Source of the DNA: Herpetospermum pedunculosum
Lineage: Eukaryota; Streptophyta; Magnoliopsida; Cucurbitales; Cucurbitaceae
Assembly: GCA_028017165.1 (NCBI GenBank)
Contig: CM051528.1
Coordinates: 21,890,302 to 21,954,301, forward strand
Direction of reading: 5' to 3'
Length of the DNA: 64,000 bases
Below the pieces are notes generated by a model that was not told the DNA's origin, searched no databases, and saw only the letters and a program-made list of their open reading frames with translations. Position 1 is the first letter of the stretch. The number at the start of each line of letters is the position of its first letter. Positions 11,892-23,479 of this stretch are shown here, piece by piece. The position numbers were made by a program, and so were the translations under genes.

Positions 11892-13925
11892 CCGTATACC
11901 CCACAACAGAACGGTTCAATAGGAATTTGCTTGAAAGAGTGAGATGTATGCTAGCAAATTCAAAGCTTCCTAAGATGTTCTGGGGTGAAGCAGTTTCGAC
12001 AGCAGCGTATCTCATAAATAAGAGTCTTTCGGTTGCCTTGAATATGAAAACTCCTCAAGAAGTTTGGTCAGGAAAGCCTCCAAATCTCAGTCATTTGAAG
12101 GTAGTTGGATGGGAACACATGCACAAGTTAGACAAGACAAGTTAGAGCCACGTGCAAGAAAGTGTATCATTCTTGGTTATCCTTCTAAGTCGAAGGGATA
12201 TAAGTTCTGACTTCTTCAACCAGGTGAGGGACTTTGTATTATTAGTAGAGATGTGAAATTTGATGAATGTGACATGCCTTGGGAGTTGTCAGGTAGTGTG
12301 AGTTTTAATAAATTTGTTGACAATGTATTTTCAAACTCTTTTGAGATTGAATTAGAAAACACATACATTGCTGAATCTTCAGGGGTGCAATCTTTGTCTT
12401 ATCATGAAGCTGAAAGGGTTGATGATCAGTTGGCTGGTGAATTATCTGAGGAACAACCTGAGTCTGCAGTTACAGGAAATGATCGATCAGAATCTCGCTT
12501 CTCTGATTATCAATTAATTAGAGATAGACAGTAAAGAGTTGTTAGATCACCAGCAAGATATGATAAAGCTTGTTGTGTAGTAGAATAGGGGAAGGAAACA
12601 ATTTTTTCCTTAAACTGTGATGAAATCTTGTTAAGTCATCCGTTGCAAAAAAAAATTCTTGTTAAGTCATGAATCTTCAAACTTTGATGAAGCAATGAAG
12701 TTTAAAGAAAGTGATAAGTGGTTAGTTTTTATGAAGGCAGAAATGGCCTCATTGATGAATAATGAGACTTGGGTGCTTACAGAAAAACCACCAGACCATA
12801 AACTTGTTGATTGCATATTGTTGTTTAAAGTAAAACCTAGTGTTATTGGTGAAAACAAATCTAGATTCAAAGCTAGGTTGGTTGCAAGGGGTTTTACTCA
12901 AGAATATAGAATTGACTATAATCAGGTTTATTCTCTTGTTGTAAGACATTCTTCAATCCGTGTGTTATTGTCTTTAGTTGCTCATTTCAATCTTGAGTTG
13001 GAGCAAACGGGTGTGACAACCACTTTTTTTTAATGGAGAATTAAAGGAAGGAATTTATGTCTCAACCTCATGGTTTCATTAAAAAAAAGGTAAAGAACAT
13101 TTGGCTTGTAGATTGACAAAGTCACTTTACGAACTTAAACAATCTCCGAGGCAATGGAATAAAAGGTTTGACACATTTATAATTAAATGTTGTTTTAGTA
13201 GAAGTGATTATGACAGCTGTTTTTATGTTAAACATGTTTCCAAAGACGTGTCAATGTTTTTTTATTGTTGTATGTGGATGATATGCTTATATCTTCTCAT
13301 GTTTACTCTGAAATTATTGATTTAAAGGCTGAATTATGCAGAGAAATTGATATGAAAGATTTAGGTTCGGCTAGAAAGATTTTAGGCATGAAATTTTTCA
13401 CGGACAGAGTTGCTAGCAAACTCATAGTTACACAACAGAGTTACCTAGACAATGTGGTCAAGAGATTTAAGCTTGCGGTTGCTAAGTTAGTGACAGTCCC
13501 TTTAGCTTCTCATTTCAAATTGTCAAAGCATCAGTCTTCGAAAACAGACGCATAACTTGCATTTATGGCTAAGGTACCTTATTCTAATGCAGTAGGATGT
13601 TTAATGTATGAAATGACATGTACTCGTCCAGATTTAGCTTATGCAATGAGTGTTGTTAGTCGTTTCATGAGTAGTCCAGGTAAACATCATTGGGAAACTG
13701 TAAGATGGGTTATCAGGTATGTAAAAGGTACTAAGAGCTATGGTTTAACTTACAAGCTGGTGATTCTAATGTGCAGATTTTAGAAGGTTTTGTTGATGCT
13801 GATTTTGCTTCTGATTTAGATAAAAGAAGATCTACTACTGATTTTGTATTTAAGGTGTTTGGTAACAAAATTAATTGGAGATCTTCAATCCAATCTGTAG
13901 TAGCTTTATCTACCACTTATTAAGA
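11892..13925 (+). pseudogene. Decayed Ty1/copia pol: integrase C-terminus, RT and RNase H
   Basis: This is the remnant of a copia polyprotein, interrupted on its left by the Ogre-like element. It starts in the integrase at YTPQQNG (about 11896), then a frameshift, then the region ERVRCMLANSKLPKMFWGEA (from about 11930). The reverse transcriptase starts near 12690, with FKARLVARGFTQ at about 12868 and the catalytic YVDDM at about 13268. RNase H residues include CTRPDLAYAMSVVSRFM (about 13620) and the D-A-D motif near 13795. Reading frames change at about 11920, 12150, 12535, 13040, 13300 and 13550, and stops are frequent. The tail ends with LSTTY and a stop near 13921. The sequence is AT-rich and old, and no product is expected. 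Family assignment is secure; the lineage within copia is not. Confidence 0.9.
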
Positions 13926-13936
13926 GAACCGATTGA

Positions 13937-14162
13937 GGTTAGGAAGTTAGGTTTTTATGAGGTTACAAAATGGTTAAGATTTAGTCTATTTGTTACAATT
14001 ATTGTTATTTAGGTTGTAAATTATTTGACTGAGTTGTACAGTATGCCTATATAAAGGGCTATACTGTGATCACTACAAGTACAAACAAAACTATTTGTGA
14101 TCTTCTCCTTTTGCTCTACTTATTCTTCTCTCCCTCCTAAAATTGTAGAATGGTATTAGAGC
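13937..14162 (+). mobile_element. Short copia LTR with adjoining primer-binding site
   Basis: Copia pol ends just before an LTR-like stretch of about 210 bases. It contains a TATATAAAG box at about 14048 and a pyrimidine-rich end, and is followed at 14151-14162 by TGGTATTAGAGC. That is one base off the copia tRNA-Met primer-binding site. A 3' LTR is not normally followed by a PBS, so either two copies were joined LTR to LTR or the PBS belongs to a different short element. The start at 13937 is approximate because no TG lies at the expected place. Confidence 0.5.
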
Positions 14163-14248
14163 ACATGAAACTCAAACGGGTATTCGATCCAAAAATGGGA
14201 TCCGACCCAAGAATGGTGAACTCAAGGAGGCACCATCTTGAGGAGGCA

Positions 14249-14816
14249 TGTTGATGATCCCACATTGGAAAGATGAAGGGACCTCACCCACAATATAAAA
14301 TACATGAGTTACTCCTCTCATTGTCAATTGGTTTTGATCTCACATTGAAAAGATGAAGGGATCTCACCCTCAAATATGATTATTAGTGGTTTCATCCTGA
14401 ACCCGTGAAAATGATCATTGTGGTTTAATCTTGAACCCGCGAAAAAGATTGATATAGGTTGGGTCCTAAACCTGCAAAATGATTTGTAGTGGTTTACTCT
14501 TGAACCCACAAAAAGAGTGGTTGTCCGGTTTGGTTCTCACCTATAAGAGAATCATTGTCATAAAATACCTCGTCTCGTTTGGTTCTCACCTGTAAGAGAA
14601 TCACTGTCATAAAATACCTCGTCCGGTTTGTTCTCACCTGTAAGAGAATCACTGTCATAAAATACCCGAGAGGGACTTGGGGAGTGTAGTAAGAATTTTC
14701 GAACCACTGTAAAAATTACTGGTGTTGTCTCTTCTTCCCTACAGTTTTAAGTTCACTATTTAATTACTTATTTGAGTAGGTTGCATGCCTAGTAAAAGTG
14801 TTACATATTTCTAACA
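14249..14816 (+). mobile_element. LTR-like block (TRIM or solo LTR), unclassified
   Basis: It begins TGTTGATGATCCCACATTGG after a purine-rich CTTGAGGAGG and ends TTTCTAACA, giving TG...CA ends. The flanking five bases (AGGCA and ATTTT) do not match, so no target-site duplication is seen. It contains the repeats listed below and a segment TGAAAAGATGAAGGGATCTC that duplicates its own beginning. Bases 14163-14248 may be the tiny interior of a TRIM whose PBS is at 14151. No coding. Confidence 0.4.
14377..14670. repeat. Two short tandem arrays in the LTR-like block
   Basis: The first array (14377-14520) repeats GTGGTTTAATCTTGAACCC with (C/A)GCGAAAA, about 40-50 bases per unit and four units. The second (14525-14670) repeats a unit with TTGGTTCTCACCTGTAAGAG and AATCACTGTCATAAAATACC, about 50-55 bases and three units, nearly identical. 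Confidence 0.8.
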
Positions 14817-15165
14817 ATTTTTAGGGTGTTCATTCTATTAGTTTGCATTTAACTAATTAAGTTTAAATTTCTCGAAAAAGTTTAAATTGTTAAGCAATCA
14901 TATCCGTCGCCCTCTAGTGTTGACATACGATCATGCACACAAGTTGTCCTACAGTGCATAAGAGTACAACTCTAACTCTTTGGAGTGATCTAGAGTTAAT
15001 GAATGAATATAAATGAGTTAAATTAATAAATTTTATATTATTGGAGCTTATAAATTGTAGGTTCATAAGATCCCGTTGCTAGCCATAGTAACACTAAAAA
15101 GATCAATTTAGTTGAAAGAAAATTTTGAAATGTTCAAATTAATATTTAATATATTAAATATAAGA

Positions 15166-15206
<41 letters not shown>
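14817..15206. repeat. AT-rich spacer ending in a (TA)n microsatellite
   Basis: Bases 14817-15167 show no coding, LTR ends or RNA gene. Bases 15168-15206 are about 18 TA units and directly precede the LTR of copia element A, so the element inserted at or in the microsatellite. Confidence 0.8.
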
Positions 15207-15211
<5 letters not shown>

Positions 15212-17032
15212 GGTTTATGTCATAAAACTCTTGGTTTGTAAACTGAATATATATTCTATTTTGCAATAAAGATGTTATTGAGGTTTATTCAGTAAAGGTG
15301 TTATTGAATAAAGTGAATTGCGTTCTTTTAACCCAAATCCAATAAACTAAGAACCCTTGGCTATAGGATGTATACTTGAACTTCATGTGGAGACATGAAT
15401 GTGGACCAAGTTCGAGTAGTAGCCAGAATGGTCTATAGTATAGGGATAGGGTTGGGTACCTTATTTTGGGGACACTATGGACGCGGCCCACTTTGTATAG
15501 TACAAACGATGTAATCCTAAATCGTTCATGTGAAGACATGCGAGTGGGGGCGTCCTATGCAATGAGTTTGCATAAGACTAGACCGCGAAATAAGTCACTT
15601 TTACTTTATAACTCTGTTTACTGTTAAAGACTGACTTTTTCATATGATGACCTAGGTAACTCGATTTGAATCCTGAGCACGCTATGAACTCCTGCTTATT
15701 ATAGATTATCCTTTGACTTGCATGGGTGAGAGTGGCCCGAGATCGCCGACTCAATAAGCCTACCACCTTGAGGATAAGACCGGTAATAGAGCTGAGAGCA
15801 TAGTCCTGCGAGATGGAATTCACTTCTACCCGCTTTTAGGGTTTAGTAGAAAGGTTGTTCCCTTAAGTGTTGACTCCGGGTCTCGAGCAAGGGGGCCCAC
15901 CCTCTCATTGGCTCGAGAGGGATTCGGTTTGGTGGTTGGACCACAAATAAATTGTTCATTAGAGGATCAACGGGACTTAAGGAACAAGAAGTAATTACTG
16001 GGGTAAAACGATTTATTAGACCCAGCCGTAATTACGAACGACCTGTGAAGGATAGACTTACTAATCATGGTTATATCAAGTGGACAAAAATATATATACG
16101 GTGAGGAGAGTGTAATCGTTGGGCTTTAGTGGAGTGACCCGACGGTTAACGAATGTTGATTAGCTAGGCTAAAGAGTTTGGCCGGTTAATCTCCTATCGT
16201 TGGAGCTCATGATCTGTAGGTCTTTTAGGTCCTCCTTGATAGCTCAGAGATAAAGCCTTGTAACAGTATGAGAGAAAAGAATTTGAAATGATTCAAATTC
16301 GGTTTTGGAAGAGAGATGGACATATTTAAATGTTATTTAAATATGGGTTCGGTCTAATGAATAGGGATTCATGTTCGAGAGGTCGGTTTAGAAATCAGGA
16401 TTGGTTTAATTATTTAATTAATATTTGATATTAAATTAAATAATAAAGTTAATTAATTAAATTGTTTAATTAATTAAAGAATTATTTTGTTTAAATTAAT
16501 TATGAATTAATTTTAAATAACAAAATAATTAAGTGGGATTTGCAAACTTTTGAGATTTTGAAGTGGTTATGTGACTAACCTACTTCATGCTTTTTATTAC
16601 CCAAATTTTGGAGACCTAATTCATGACTAATCCTATCCAATTGTGGTGTCATGATAAGCATGGTTGTAGAAGCATGTTGATGCCTATAAATGGGATGAAG
16701 CTCAAAGAGTTTTTTTTTTTATGTTTTGTTGGAAGTTTTTCCAAACTTTCTCACTTAGACCTCTCTCTCTTCTCTCCCAAGAAATCTCTCATTGAAGGGT
16801 CCCACAACCCGTTCCAAGGCCTGAGGATAGCAGGGAAGACATTAGAGGTGGTTAATGAAGCATTTGTGAGGAGAAACAAGCAACGAGTTTGGAGAATTTG
16901 AGCAACAAAGGTATGTGTTCATACTTCTTTGCAATTTTCCAGCTTTGAGCATGTTTTTTGTATGGTTAAATTGATGAAATTAGAGTGTTTTTGATCCATA
17001 TTGCTTCTGCTTTTGTGATATACACTCCATCA
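15207..17032 (+). mobile_element. 5' LTR of copia element A
   Basis: It runs from TGTTGGGTTTATGTC to CTCCATCA and is 1,826 bases long. It is followed two bases later by a perfect TGGTATCAGAG primer-binding site (17035-17045). That makes it a 5' LTR on the plus strand; the matching 3' LTR must lie beyond 64000. Open frames in the LTR (for example 16623-16901) have no recognisable domain. Length and PBS fit the larger plant copia lineages. Confidence 0.85.
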
Positions 17033-17034
17033 AT

Positions 17035-17045
17035 TGGTATCAGAG
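17035..17045 (+). other. Primer-binding site of copia element A (tRNA-Met type)
   Basis: TGGTATCAGAG matches the complement of the plant initiator tRNA-Met 3' end and starts two bases after the LTR. First-strand DNA synthesis would start here. Confidence 0.9.
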
Positions 17046-18802
17046 TTTGATTTGAGCACTCAATTTTCATTAATTTCAGCTTGGTGGGTGTCATTTTGAA
17101 ATTTATTTTATGGGCATTTAAAGTAGTTTTTCCAATTTTGGCATCATTTTTTAGCTTCAATTTTTGCTTCGTTTTGTAATTGCAGGAGCGTGTATGGGCT
17201 TTAATGTGTGTTGAAGAGACTGTAAACAATTTTGAGTCATTAGAGTTCATATAGGCTTCCAATTCGAAGAAAGAAGCTCGAGTGTTCAGCTGGCCAAAGA
17301 ACAAAGTAGCTGCTGTTTTTTTCTGCAAAATTCCAGCTTCAGACCGGTTCAGCGCAAGGTGGAAGAAACGGTCTGGTTCGGTCCTCTGGCAGTCTGGTTC
17401 ACTGAAAGTCAGACCGGTTTCGTGTTCTTCACCCTCTGGTGGTTCGGTTCAGCGCTTGTTTGGTCTGGTGCGCGTCGTTTTTGGTCCGGTTTCGGGCTGT
17501 AGAAGACTGGTTTTTGTCCGGTTCAGGCAAATTTAAGATGGTTCGGACGGTTCGAAGGGTTCAAATGCGTCTCAACCTAGTTTTTGAAATATTCTTGTAA
17601 AAATTTAGTTGTTTGCTTGCCTGTGATGCCAAAACTGATCCACTTTAGTGTGTTTAATTAATTATGCGTTGTGAATGTATGTTTTAATTAAAATCCCTAA
17701 TTGTATGTGCCTAAAGTATGCCATATAGATTTAAAATCCCACCATAGGAAGCATGTTTCATGCATTGAAAGTATGTTATAACTGTTATAATATATAGTAC
17801 GCATGTTTAGAAATTCATGAGAATTAATATAAGTTATATTAATTTATGAATCGGATGTTGCATGTTTTAAAGTATAATTAATATAAGTGTTATATTAATT
17901 ATAAAATTAAACATAAAACATATAATTGCTTTAGTAGAATATAATGGTTATATTCATGTTTAGGAAGCATGTTATAGGATGTCTTTATTTTATAAGCGTT
18001 GTAAAATGAGATAGACATTTAAAATCTATAACAAAGATAAATGCATGCTCACTAAGGGTTAAATAATTTCAATGCGATTAGGAATTTAGATTCGATCTGT
18101 AGTTAAAATAGGTCGATATCTTGTAAAGCTAAGGTTAAAAGAGAACTCACTTGGTGAAATCCTGTCTAAGGTTGGGGGTATTTAAGCTGACGGTTTACGG
18201 AACACCTCCTACCTTGGGATCGATCTTGTACTTGAGTTAAGTTAACCCGATTTTATGAGCATGCACGTGTGTGGTGTCAGGTTTTAAAGCGTTTATCACC
18301 TTGACATTATAGGTAAAATATTTTTTACCTAGACTTAGGTTTTATTGTCTTAGCCAGAATGTGCCTAAGTAAAAGTATACCCGAACCGTCTAAAATACTT
18401 AGTGGGAGTTGAAAAGGTATATATGATATATCAATTTCCTCTTATGCTCTTCGCGAAGTTCACACCGTGAGATTTATGCTCGGCCTCGTGATGTCAATAG
18501 GGCATCCCCATTCGGATGGTATTTGCATAAATCAAGAGAAAGGTTAATGGAGAAAGTATTTATAGTAAGTGGGAGAAGGAAGTATGTCAATACATCTTAC
18601 GGTCTCCTCCATTAGGTTGTTCCGTGAGATTCCCATGTTCCGCTTGCAGGTTGCCCATAGTAGCACCATCCATTCGGAGGGCCAACAACTCAAACTCCAT
18701 AAATGGATAGGGTCTCCTAGGTCCATTCCCAACATTATTGTCTTTTCCATTCGGTAGCGTTATTGGGGCCGACCTCTGAGGTCTGAAAATGGAGGGTCAC
18801 AT
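17046..18802 (+). mobile_element. Untranslated leader of copia element A, first part
   Basis: Non-coding interior between the PBS and the insertion of element B. Bases 17330-17560 are rich in variants of GGTTCGGTC and GGTCTGGTT words. The rest is AT-rich with no domain seen. The leader resumes after element B at 62080. Confidence 0.7.
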
Positions 18803-19224
18803 TGATACGAACCGGGGCGTCTCAATCATGCCTTAGCTACTTCATGGCCGGTTATGGAAATCTCATTAGATTTAATGTTTTATTTTTCTAGATTATAAAC
18901 TTTGTATTTATGTTGTTTTCATATCATAGGTTATATTTTATTAGTGGATATTATGACATTAATGCATTTTAGAGTTTGTTAGTTGAATTAGTGGATGTAA
19001 GTACAAGAGTTAGTGGCTAAAATTACTCTTGTTAGTTGGGGAGTTAGTGGCTAAAATTACTCTTGTTAGTGGGGGAGTTACTGACTAGAATTTTCAATGG
19101 CTATATATACCTCTTATAGAGTCTTTGTAAAGGGAACGACAATTATCATCAATTTGAATTAAAATGAGTTTATCCTTTAAACTTTGGTTGAGAGGTAATT
19201 CTTCCAACTTTTGCAATTTATTGT
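18803..19224 (+). mobile_element. 5' LTR of element B, left part
   Basis: It matches 61455-61842 of the 3' LTR. It has a tandem duplication of about 34 bases near 19012-19080 (TTAGTGGCTAAAATTACTC twice) where the 3' copy has one unit. A TATATATA box lies near 19103. The last five bases, ATTGT, are duplicated at 59359-59363 by the insertion of element C. Confidence 0.92.
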
Positions 19225-20974
19225 TGTTACCTCTCCAAAAGTACATATTTTAGGGACTTATTTACCATGGAATCATGTAATCTCTTAAGCATTTTTGTTA
19301 GAATTTAGCTTAATACATGCTTAAATATGAGAATTCAAGGAATGAGGCTAAATTAGGACTTATTTGTAAAAGGAACAAAAAAGAATAAAAAACGAAGTTA
19401 AAAGAGTGAAATTTGCATTGCAGGGGAATTGCTGAAACATTGCTGTCTCCGCAATGTTTATTGCGGTCACAACGAAGAATTCGCAATGTTTAAAGCTGCT
19501 GCTGCCAAGTTGTTCCAACCGTCCGCCGTCACAGCTGCGATCTTTCAGCCGCCTAAGCTCTCTCCTGCTGCCACGTGGAGGGTCGTCGTTTAGAATGGAT
19601 GGTTCTCCATGGCTGAAGATACCTGCAAAACACTATAAAAGGAGGTGAAGGGTGAAGGAGAAAAATATCTGAGAAGTGTAGAGCTCCCCGTCTCAACGCA
19701 ATCTAAAGTCCCATTTCCTCTCCCGGTTGTTGGAACGAAGAAATCAGCCCTTGGCGTCGATAGCTCAAGAGGAAGAAGAGAAGATCCTTCTTGTCTTCTG
19801 ATGGAATTCATCCCCAAGTTCAGCTAATCTTCGCCCTCATCCGAGGCGCTTGCGGCGAGGATCCGTGCACACTTTTATCGCTTTCTATCTTCTGTTTCCT
19901 ACTGCTTTCTGTCCTTTGTTTCTGTTTGTTCGCTTTGCTTTCATTTCGTCTTCATTTGTTCAAGTTCTGTACTGCTTTACAGTCTGTTGCACATTAAGTT
20001 TTGAACCTTGTTTGATATAGTAATCGTTTAAATATTTGCTAATCTCCATCTCGCTTTCTGTTTTTCCTTTACTTTCATTTTGCTTTAAATCATGCTTAAT
20101 CAATCTAATCTCTCCAATCCACCATCAACCATGAGTAACTAATCACACAAGGGTCTGCTAAGGATGAATCTATAGGTTAGAAATACGAAAGTTTAGCATG
20201 TAGGATAGTTTCGAATGCATTGAATGTATGTGTACTTCATCCCACGGGCAATTTCGATCGGCCATCCATTTTGCCTAAAGAACTCCTAACCTCCGGAAGG
20301 AGTAAGAGTTCAGAGTCGTCCATTCATGCTAGCCTTTCATGGTAGCCAGAAAACGACCTAGGAATAGGCGTTTTCCTAGCACAATTCATTAGCTTGCTTA
20401 TATAAATAGATGCTTAAGCCTTACTTGGATATGAGTGAACTAAAGGATCTAATGCATGTAATCGAGAGATGCATGAGACTAAGCTAAGTTGATGCATGAT
20501 AAGTTAAGTTACTGCTGAGTAATCGTATGAAAAAACCTATAGAGGAGTCTTTAGTTGACCTTGTTTCCTTATCTCACCCTCAATTCGTCGTTAACTTAAT
20601 TGCTAGATAATTGTTGTCTGCGCAATTCTATTATTTTGCTTTTTTGCCTTAGCCATTTTTCCAGTCTTCTACTTTTGCGATTTAATTGCTCTCTCCGCAA
20701 TTCTTTTTCCTCTACATTCAAGTTAATCTCTTTACTTGCTTTTGTTTATGCTCGCATATCTCGTACATTCTTCATTAGTTTGGCACAACACCCTCAATTC
20801 TACCCCATTTAAGTCACCCTTTCTAATTTAGCACCTCACTTCGTTAGTAACTAAGAATAAATCTCTGTGGGATATCGAATGAAAAAATACTTATCACTTG
20901 CTGCAAGACCATGTATGCTTGCATGATCTAAGTGCTCTCGCATCACATTTTATTTACACACTGAGCACGCAACA
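19225..20974 (+). mobile_element. 5' LTR of element C
   Basis: TGTTACC...GCAACA, followed by a PBS. A TATAAAAGG box at 19634-19642 should place transcription start about 30 bases further on. Upstream, 19414-19492 holds several ATTGC and GCAAT words, including CATTGCTGTCTCCGCAATG. The hairpin of the conserved Athila block lies at 20349-20375. Further ATTGC/GCAATT words lie at about 20598-20635 and 20674-20707. Small open frames in it are not genes. Confidence 0.95.
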
Positions 20975-20980
20975 AGTTTT

Positions 20981-20998
20981 TGGCGCCGCTGTCGGGGA
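20981..20998 (+). other. Primer-binding site of element C (tRNA-Asp type)
   Basis: TGGCGCCGCTGTCGGGGA lies seven bases after the LTR. It differs by one T from the copies at 23358 and 32432 (GCTGCCGGGG). The sequence is complementary to the 3' end expected for plant tRNA-Asp, the primer reported for Athila-type elements. Confidence 0.85.
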
Positions 20999-21103
20999 TT
21001 TTGTTTAGTAAACACGAAGTGTGTTAATTTAGAAAACACAAACTTAATATCTATTGGAGCTAATCTTCTTTCATTTCCTTTACAGGTACCATCAAGCTAG
21101 TTT

Positions 21104-21633
21104 ATGAATGAGCATTCAAATAGCAACCTAGAGTTCAATCCTGAGCCTGAAAGACTTTTGAGGGCCAGAAACAAAGCTAAGAAACGTCTCTTTAAACAGC
21201 CACCTGTAACTCAAAACATTGCGGACTCCGCAGAGTCATCGCAATCCCAACCATCCGAAATGGATAGAGAAGCCCCAAACCAAGCACCTACCATTCGCAA
21301 CCCCATCGAAATTGCGAATGATAAGGATAGTGCCATCCTCTCGTACCTAGTACCCATGCCTGAGGAGCTTAATTCGAGCATTATACGCCCTGAGATTACA
21401 GCTAACTCATTCGAGTTAAAGCCCGTCATGTTCCAAATGTTGTCCACTGTTGGACAATTCTTTGGAGTGGAAAACGAAGATCCCCACAATCATTTGAGAA
21501 ACTTTCTAGGAGTAAGTGATACTTTTGTCATCCCAGGAGTTTCCCAAGAAGCCTTAAGACTATACCTCTTTCCATATTCATTAAGAGATAAGGGCAAAAC
21601 GTGGTTAAATTCCTTACCCTCTGGATCGATTGT
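21104..21633 (+). pseudogene. Gag N-terminus of element C, cut by element D
   Basis: This encodes the first about 177 residues of an Athila-type Gag-Pol, starting MNEHSNSNLEF and reaching the gag core (VMFQMLSTVGQFFGVENEDP at about residues 108-127, then LRDKGKTWLNSLPSGS). Reading continues into the LTR of element D and stops at 21707. The true continuation is at 47307, where the same codon series resumes with NWTDLAEKF. The last five bases before D, ATTGT, are the target-site duplication. An almost identical copy lies at 32555-33084. Gag forms the cytoplasmic particle that packages element RNA; this fragment could not do so alone. Confidence 0.92.
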
Positions 21634-23351
21634 TGTTACGTCTCCAAAAGTGACCTTTTTAGGACTTAATTATCTTAGAAAGATGTTCACTCTTAAGTGT
21701 TTTTTATAGCATTTAGCCTAAACCTATGCTTAAATATGAGAATTAGAAGAAGGTAGCTAAATTAGGACTTATGTACAATAGGAAAGAAAAGGGTTGAAAA
21801 CCGAAGGAAAAGAATGAAAAACAAGCATTGCGATAGCATTGCGGAAACATTGCTGAAACCGCAATGTTTCAAGTGAAAACCGTAAGTTGACTGATCTTTT
21901 TCTGTTAATTTCCGTTATTTCAGGGATTCGTTCTTTCTCCTCCATCCATTCTGAAGTACGACGTTGAAGATTGATGGTTCTCCTTGGCCCAAACGCACCT
22001 GCAGATTGCTATAAAAGGGGGTCAAAGTCGAGGGTTCAATCATCATCCGAAAGCGTAGAAGTCTTCTCGCAGCTCCATCTTTCTTCGTGTTTTCCTTTGC
22101 CGTCTGTTGGTGTGAGAGTCTCAGCTGTTGGAATCGACAATCTGATAGGAAGGAGAGAAGATTCATCTTCTCTCCCGATTGGATTCATCCAAGCAAAGCT
22201 ATTCTTTCATCCCCTTCAGCCGAGGCGGTTGCGACGAGGCTTTCAAGCATCATTTACTGCTTTCTGTCTTTCAATTCTAAATTTCAGTTCTGTTTAGTTG
22301 CTGTTTCTCTTCTAATAGCTAGATCATTTCATTTCGTTGCTGTCTGTCTTTACATTATTTACTTTAAGCTTCCCTTTTTGTTCATTCAAACAATCAAGTA
22401 ATCAAAGCACAATTCTCCATTTCACAGTTTCTTTGCTTTGCTGTTACTATTTTTCCCTTACTGTTTGTCTTCATTTCTCTTCTAAGCATGTCTATTTTAT
22501 CTCTCCTTTCTGTTCGCCCTATATCCATGAGTAACTAAGTCACATAGGGGCATGCTAATGACAATACTATAGGCTAAAAAACGTGAACCAAGCATGTAGG
22601 ATAGCTCTCGAAGCATTGATTGTATGTAAGCTTCATCCCACGGGCAATTTCGATTGGCCATCCATTTTGTCCAAAGAACTCCTAACCTCTGGAAGGAGTA
22701 AGAGTTCAGAGTCATACACTCATGCTAGCCTTTCAAGGTAGCCAGAAAACGACCTAGGAATAGGCGTTTTCCTAGTACAAACCATAACTTTCTGCTTTAA
22801 CAAGATGCTTAAGACCTTACTTGGACATGAGTAAACTAAAGAATCTAATGCATGAAATCGGAAGATACATGAGAATGAGATAGTTTGATGCATAGTGAGT
22901 TGATCCAGTGCTTGAGAATCGTATGAAAAAGCCTATAGGATAGTCGTTAGTAGCCCTTAATTCATCATTTTACACACTTTCGTTGTTAATTAAATTGCGG
23001 TAGAATTGCTGTTTCCGCAATTCTGCTAAAGTTACAATTCTGTCTAGCCATTTTTGTCTTCATTTATTAGTCTCGTCTCTTTTCGTTTGAGTTTAGCTTT
23101 AACTTGCACTTGTTTATGTTGCTGCCCTCTACGTATTCAGTAGGAAATAGACAATTTAAAACCAATTCTACACCATCAAATCCACCCTTTCTTTCTTAAC
23201 TTTACACTTCACGAGTAGCTTAAAATAAATCTCTGTGGGAAAACGAATGAAAAAATACTTACTACTTGCTATAAGATCATGTATGCTTGCATGTTCTGAG
23301 TGCTCTTTCTATCTTATTGCTTAATTATTTCAACACATTGAGCACGCAACA
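21634..23351 (+). mobile_element. 5' LTR of element D
   Basis: 1,718 bases. A TATAAAAGGGG box lies at 22010-22020. Palindromic words are at 21824-21875 (CATTGCGGAAACATTGCTG, then AAACCGCAATG) and 22992-23030. The structured block is at 22676-22771. It is almost identical to 33085-34332 plus 46837-47306, with the same total length and only a handful of substitutions seen. It is related to but distinct from the LTR of C. Confidence 0.95.
22676..22771 (+). other. Conserved three-hairpin block in the Athila LTR
   Basis: Hairpin 1 has two competing stems, GAACTC/GAGTTC (22676-22681 and 22702-22707) or ACTCCT/AGGAGT (22678-22683 and 22694-22699). Hairpin 2 is GCTA-(G)-CCTT..AAGG-TAGC near 22723-22742. 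Hairpin 3 (22745-22771) pairs GAAAACG with CGTTTTC and CCTA with TAGG, with one bulged A and the loop GGAA, a GNRA-type tetraloop. Hairpin 3 also occurs at 20349-20375, 34196-34222, 54890-54916, 58733-58759 (one lost pair) and 10187-10213 (minus strand, one lost pair). It lies well downstream of the TATA box, so it should be in the transcript. Confidence 0.7.
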
Positions 23352-23357
23352 AGTTTT

Positions 23358-23375
23358 TGGCGCCGCTGCCGGGGA
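23358..23375 (+). other. Primer-binding site of element D (tRNA-Asp type)
   Basis: TGGCGCCGCTGCCGGGGA lies seven bases after the LTR end, with the same spacing as in element C. Confidence 0.88.
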
Positions 23376-23479
23376 TTTATTTAAGTGAAAACGAAGTTTG
23401 TTAAGTTTGAAACACCACGTTTATTGCCTATTGAAGCTGATCTGTTTCATTTCTTTTGCAGGTACTATTGGGTTAGTTT

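Noticed and set aside
17282..17536. Open frame of 84 codons in the leader of copia A
   Set aside because: It arises from GGTTCGG-type repeats; no similarity and no support.
21971..22715. Open frames in the Athila LTRs (21971-22297, 22087-22401, 22497-22715 and their copies at 33422, 54142 and 57838)
   Set aside because: They overlap each other in LTR leader sequence, are repeated with each LTR, and resemble no protein family.
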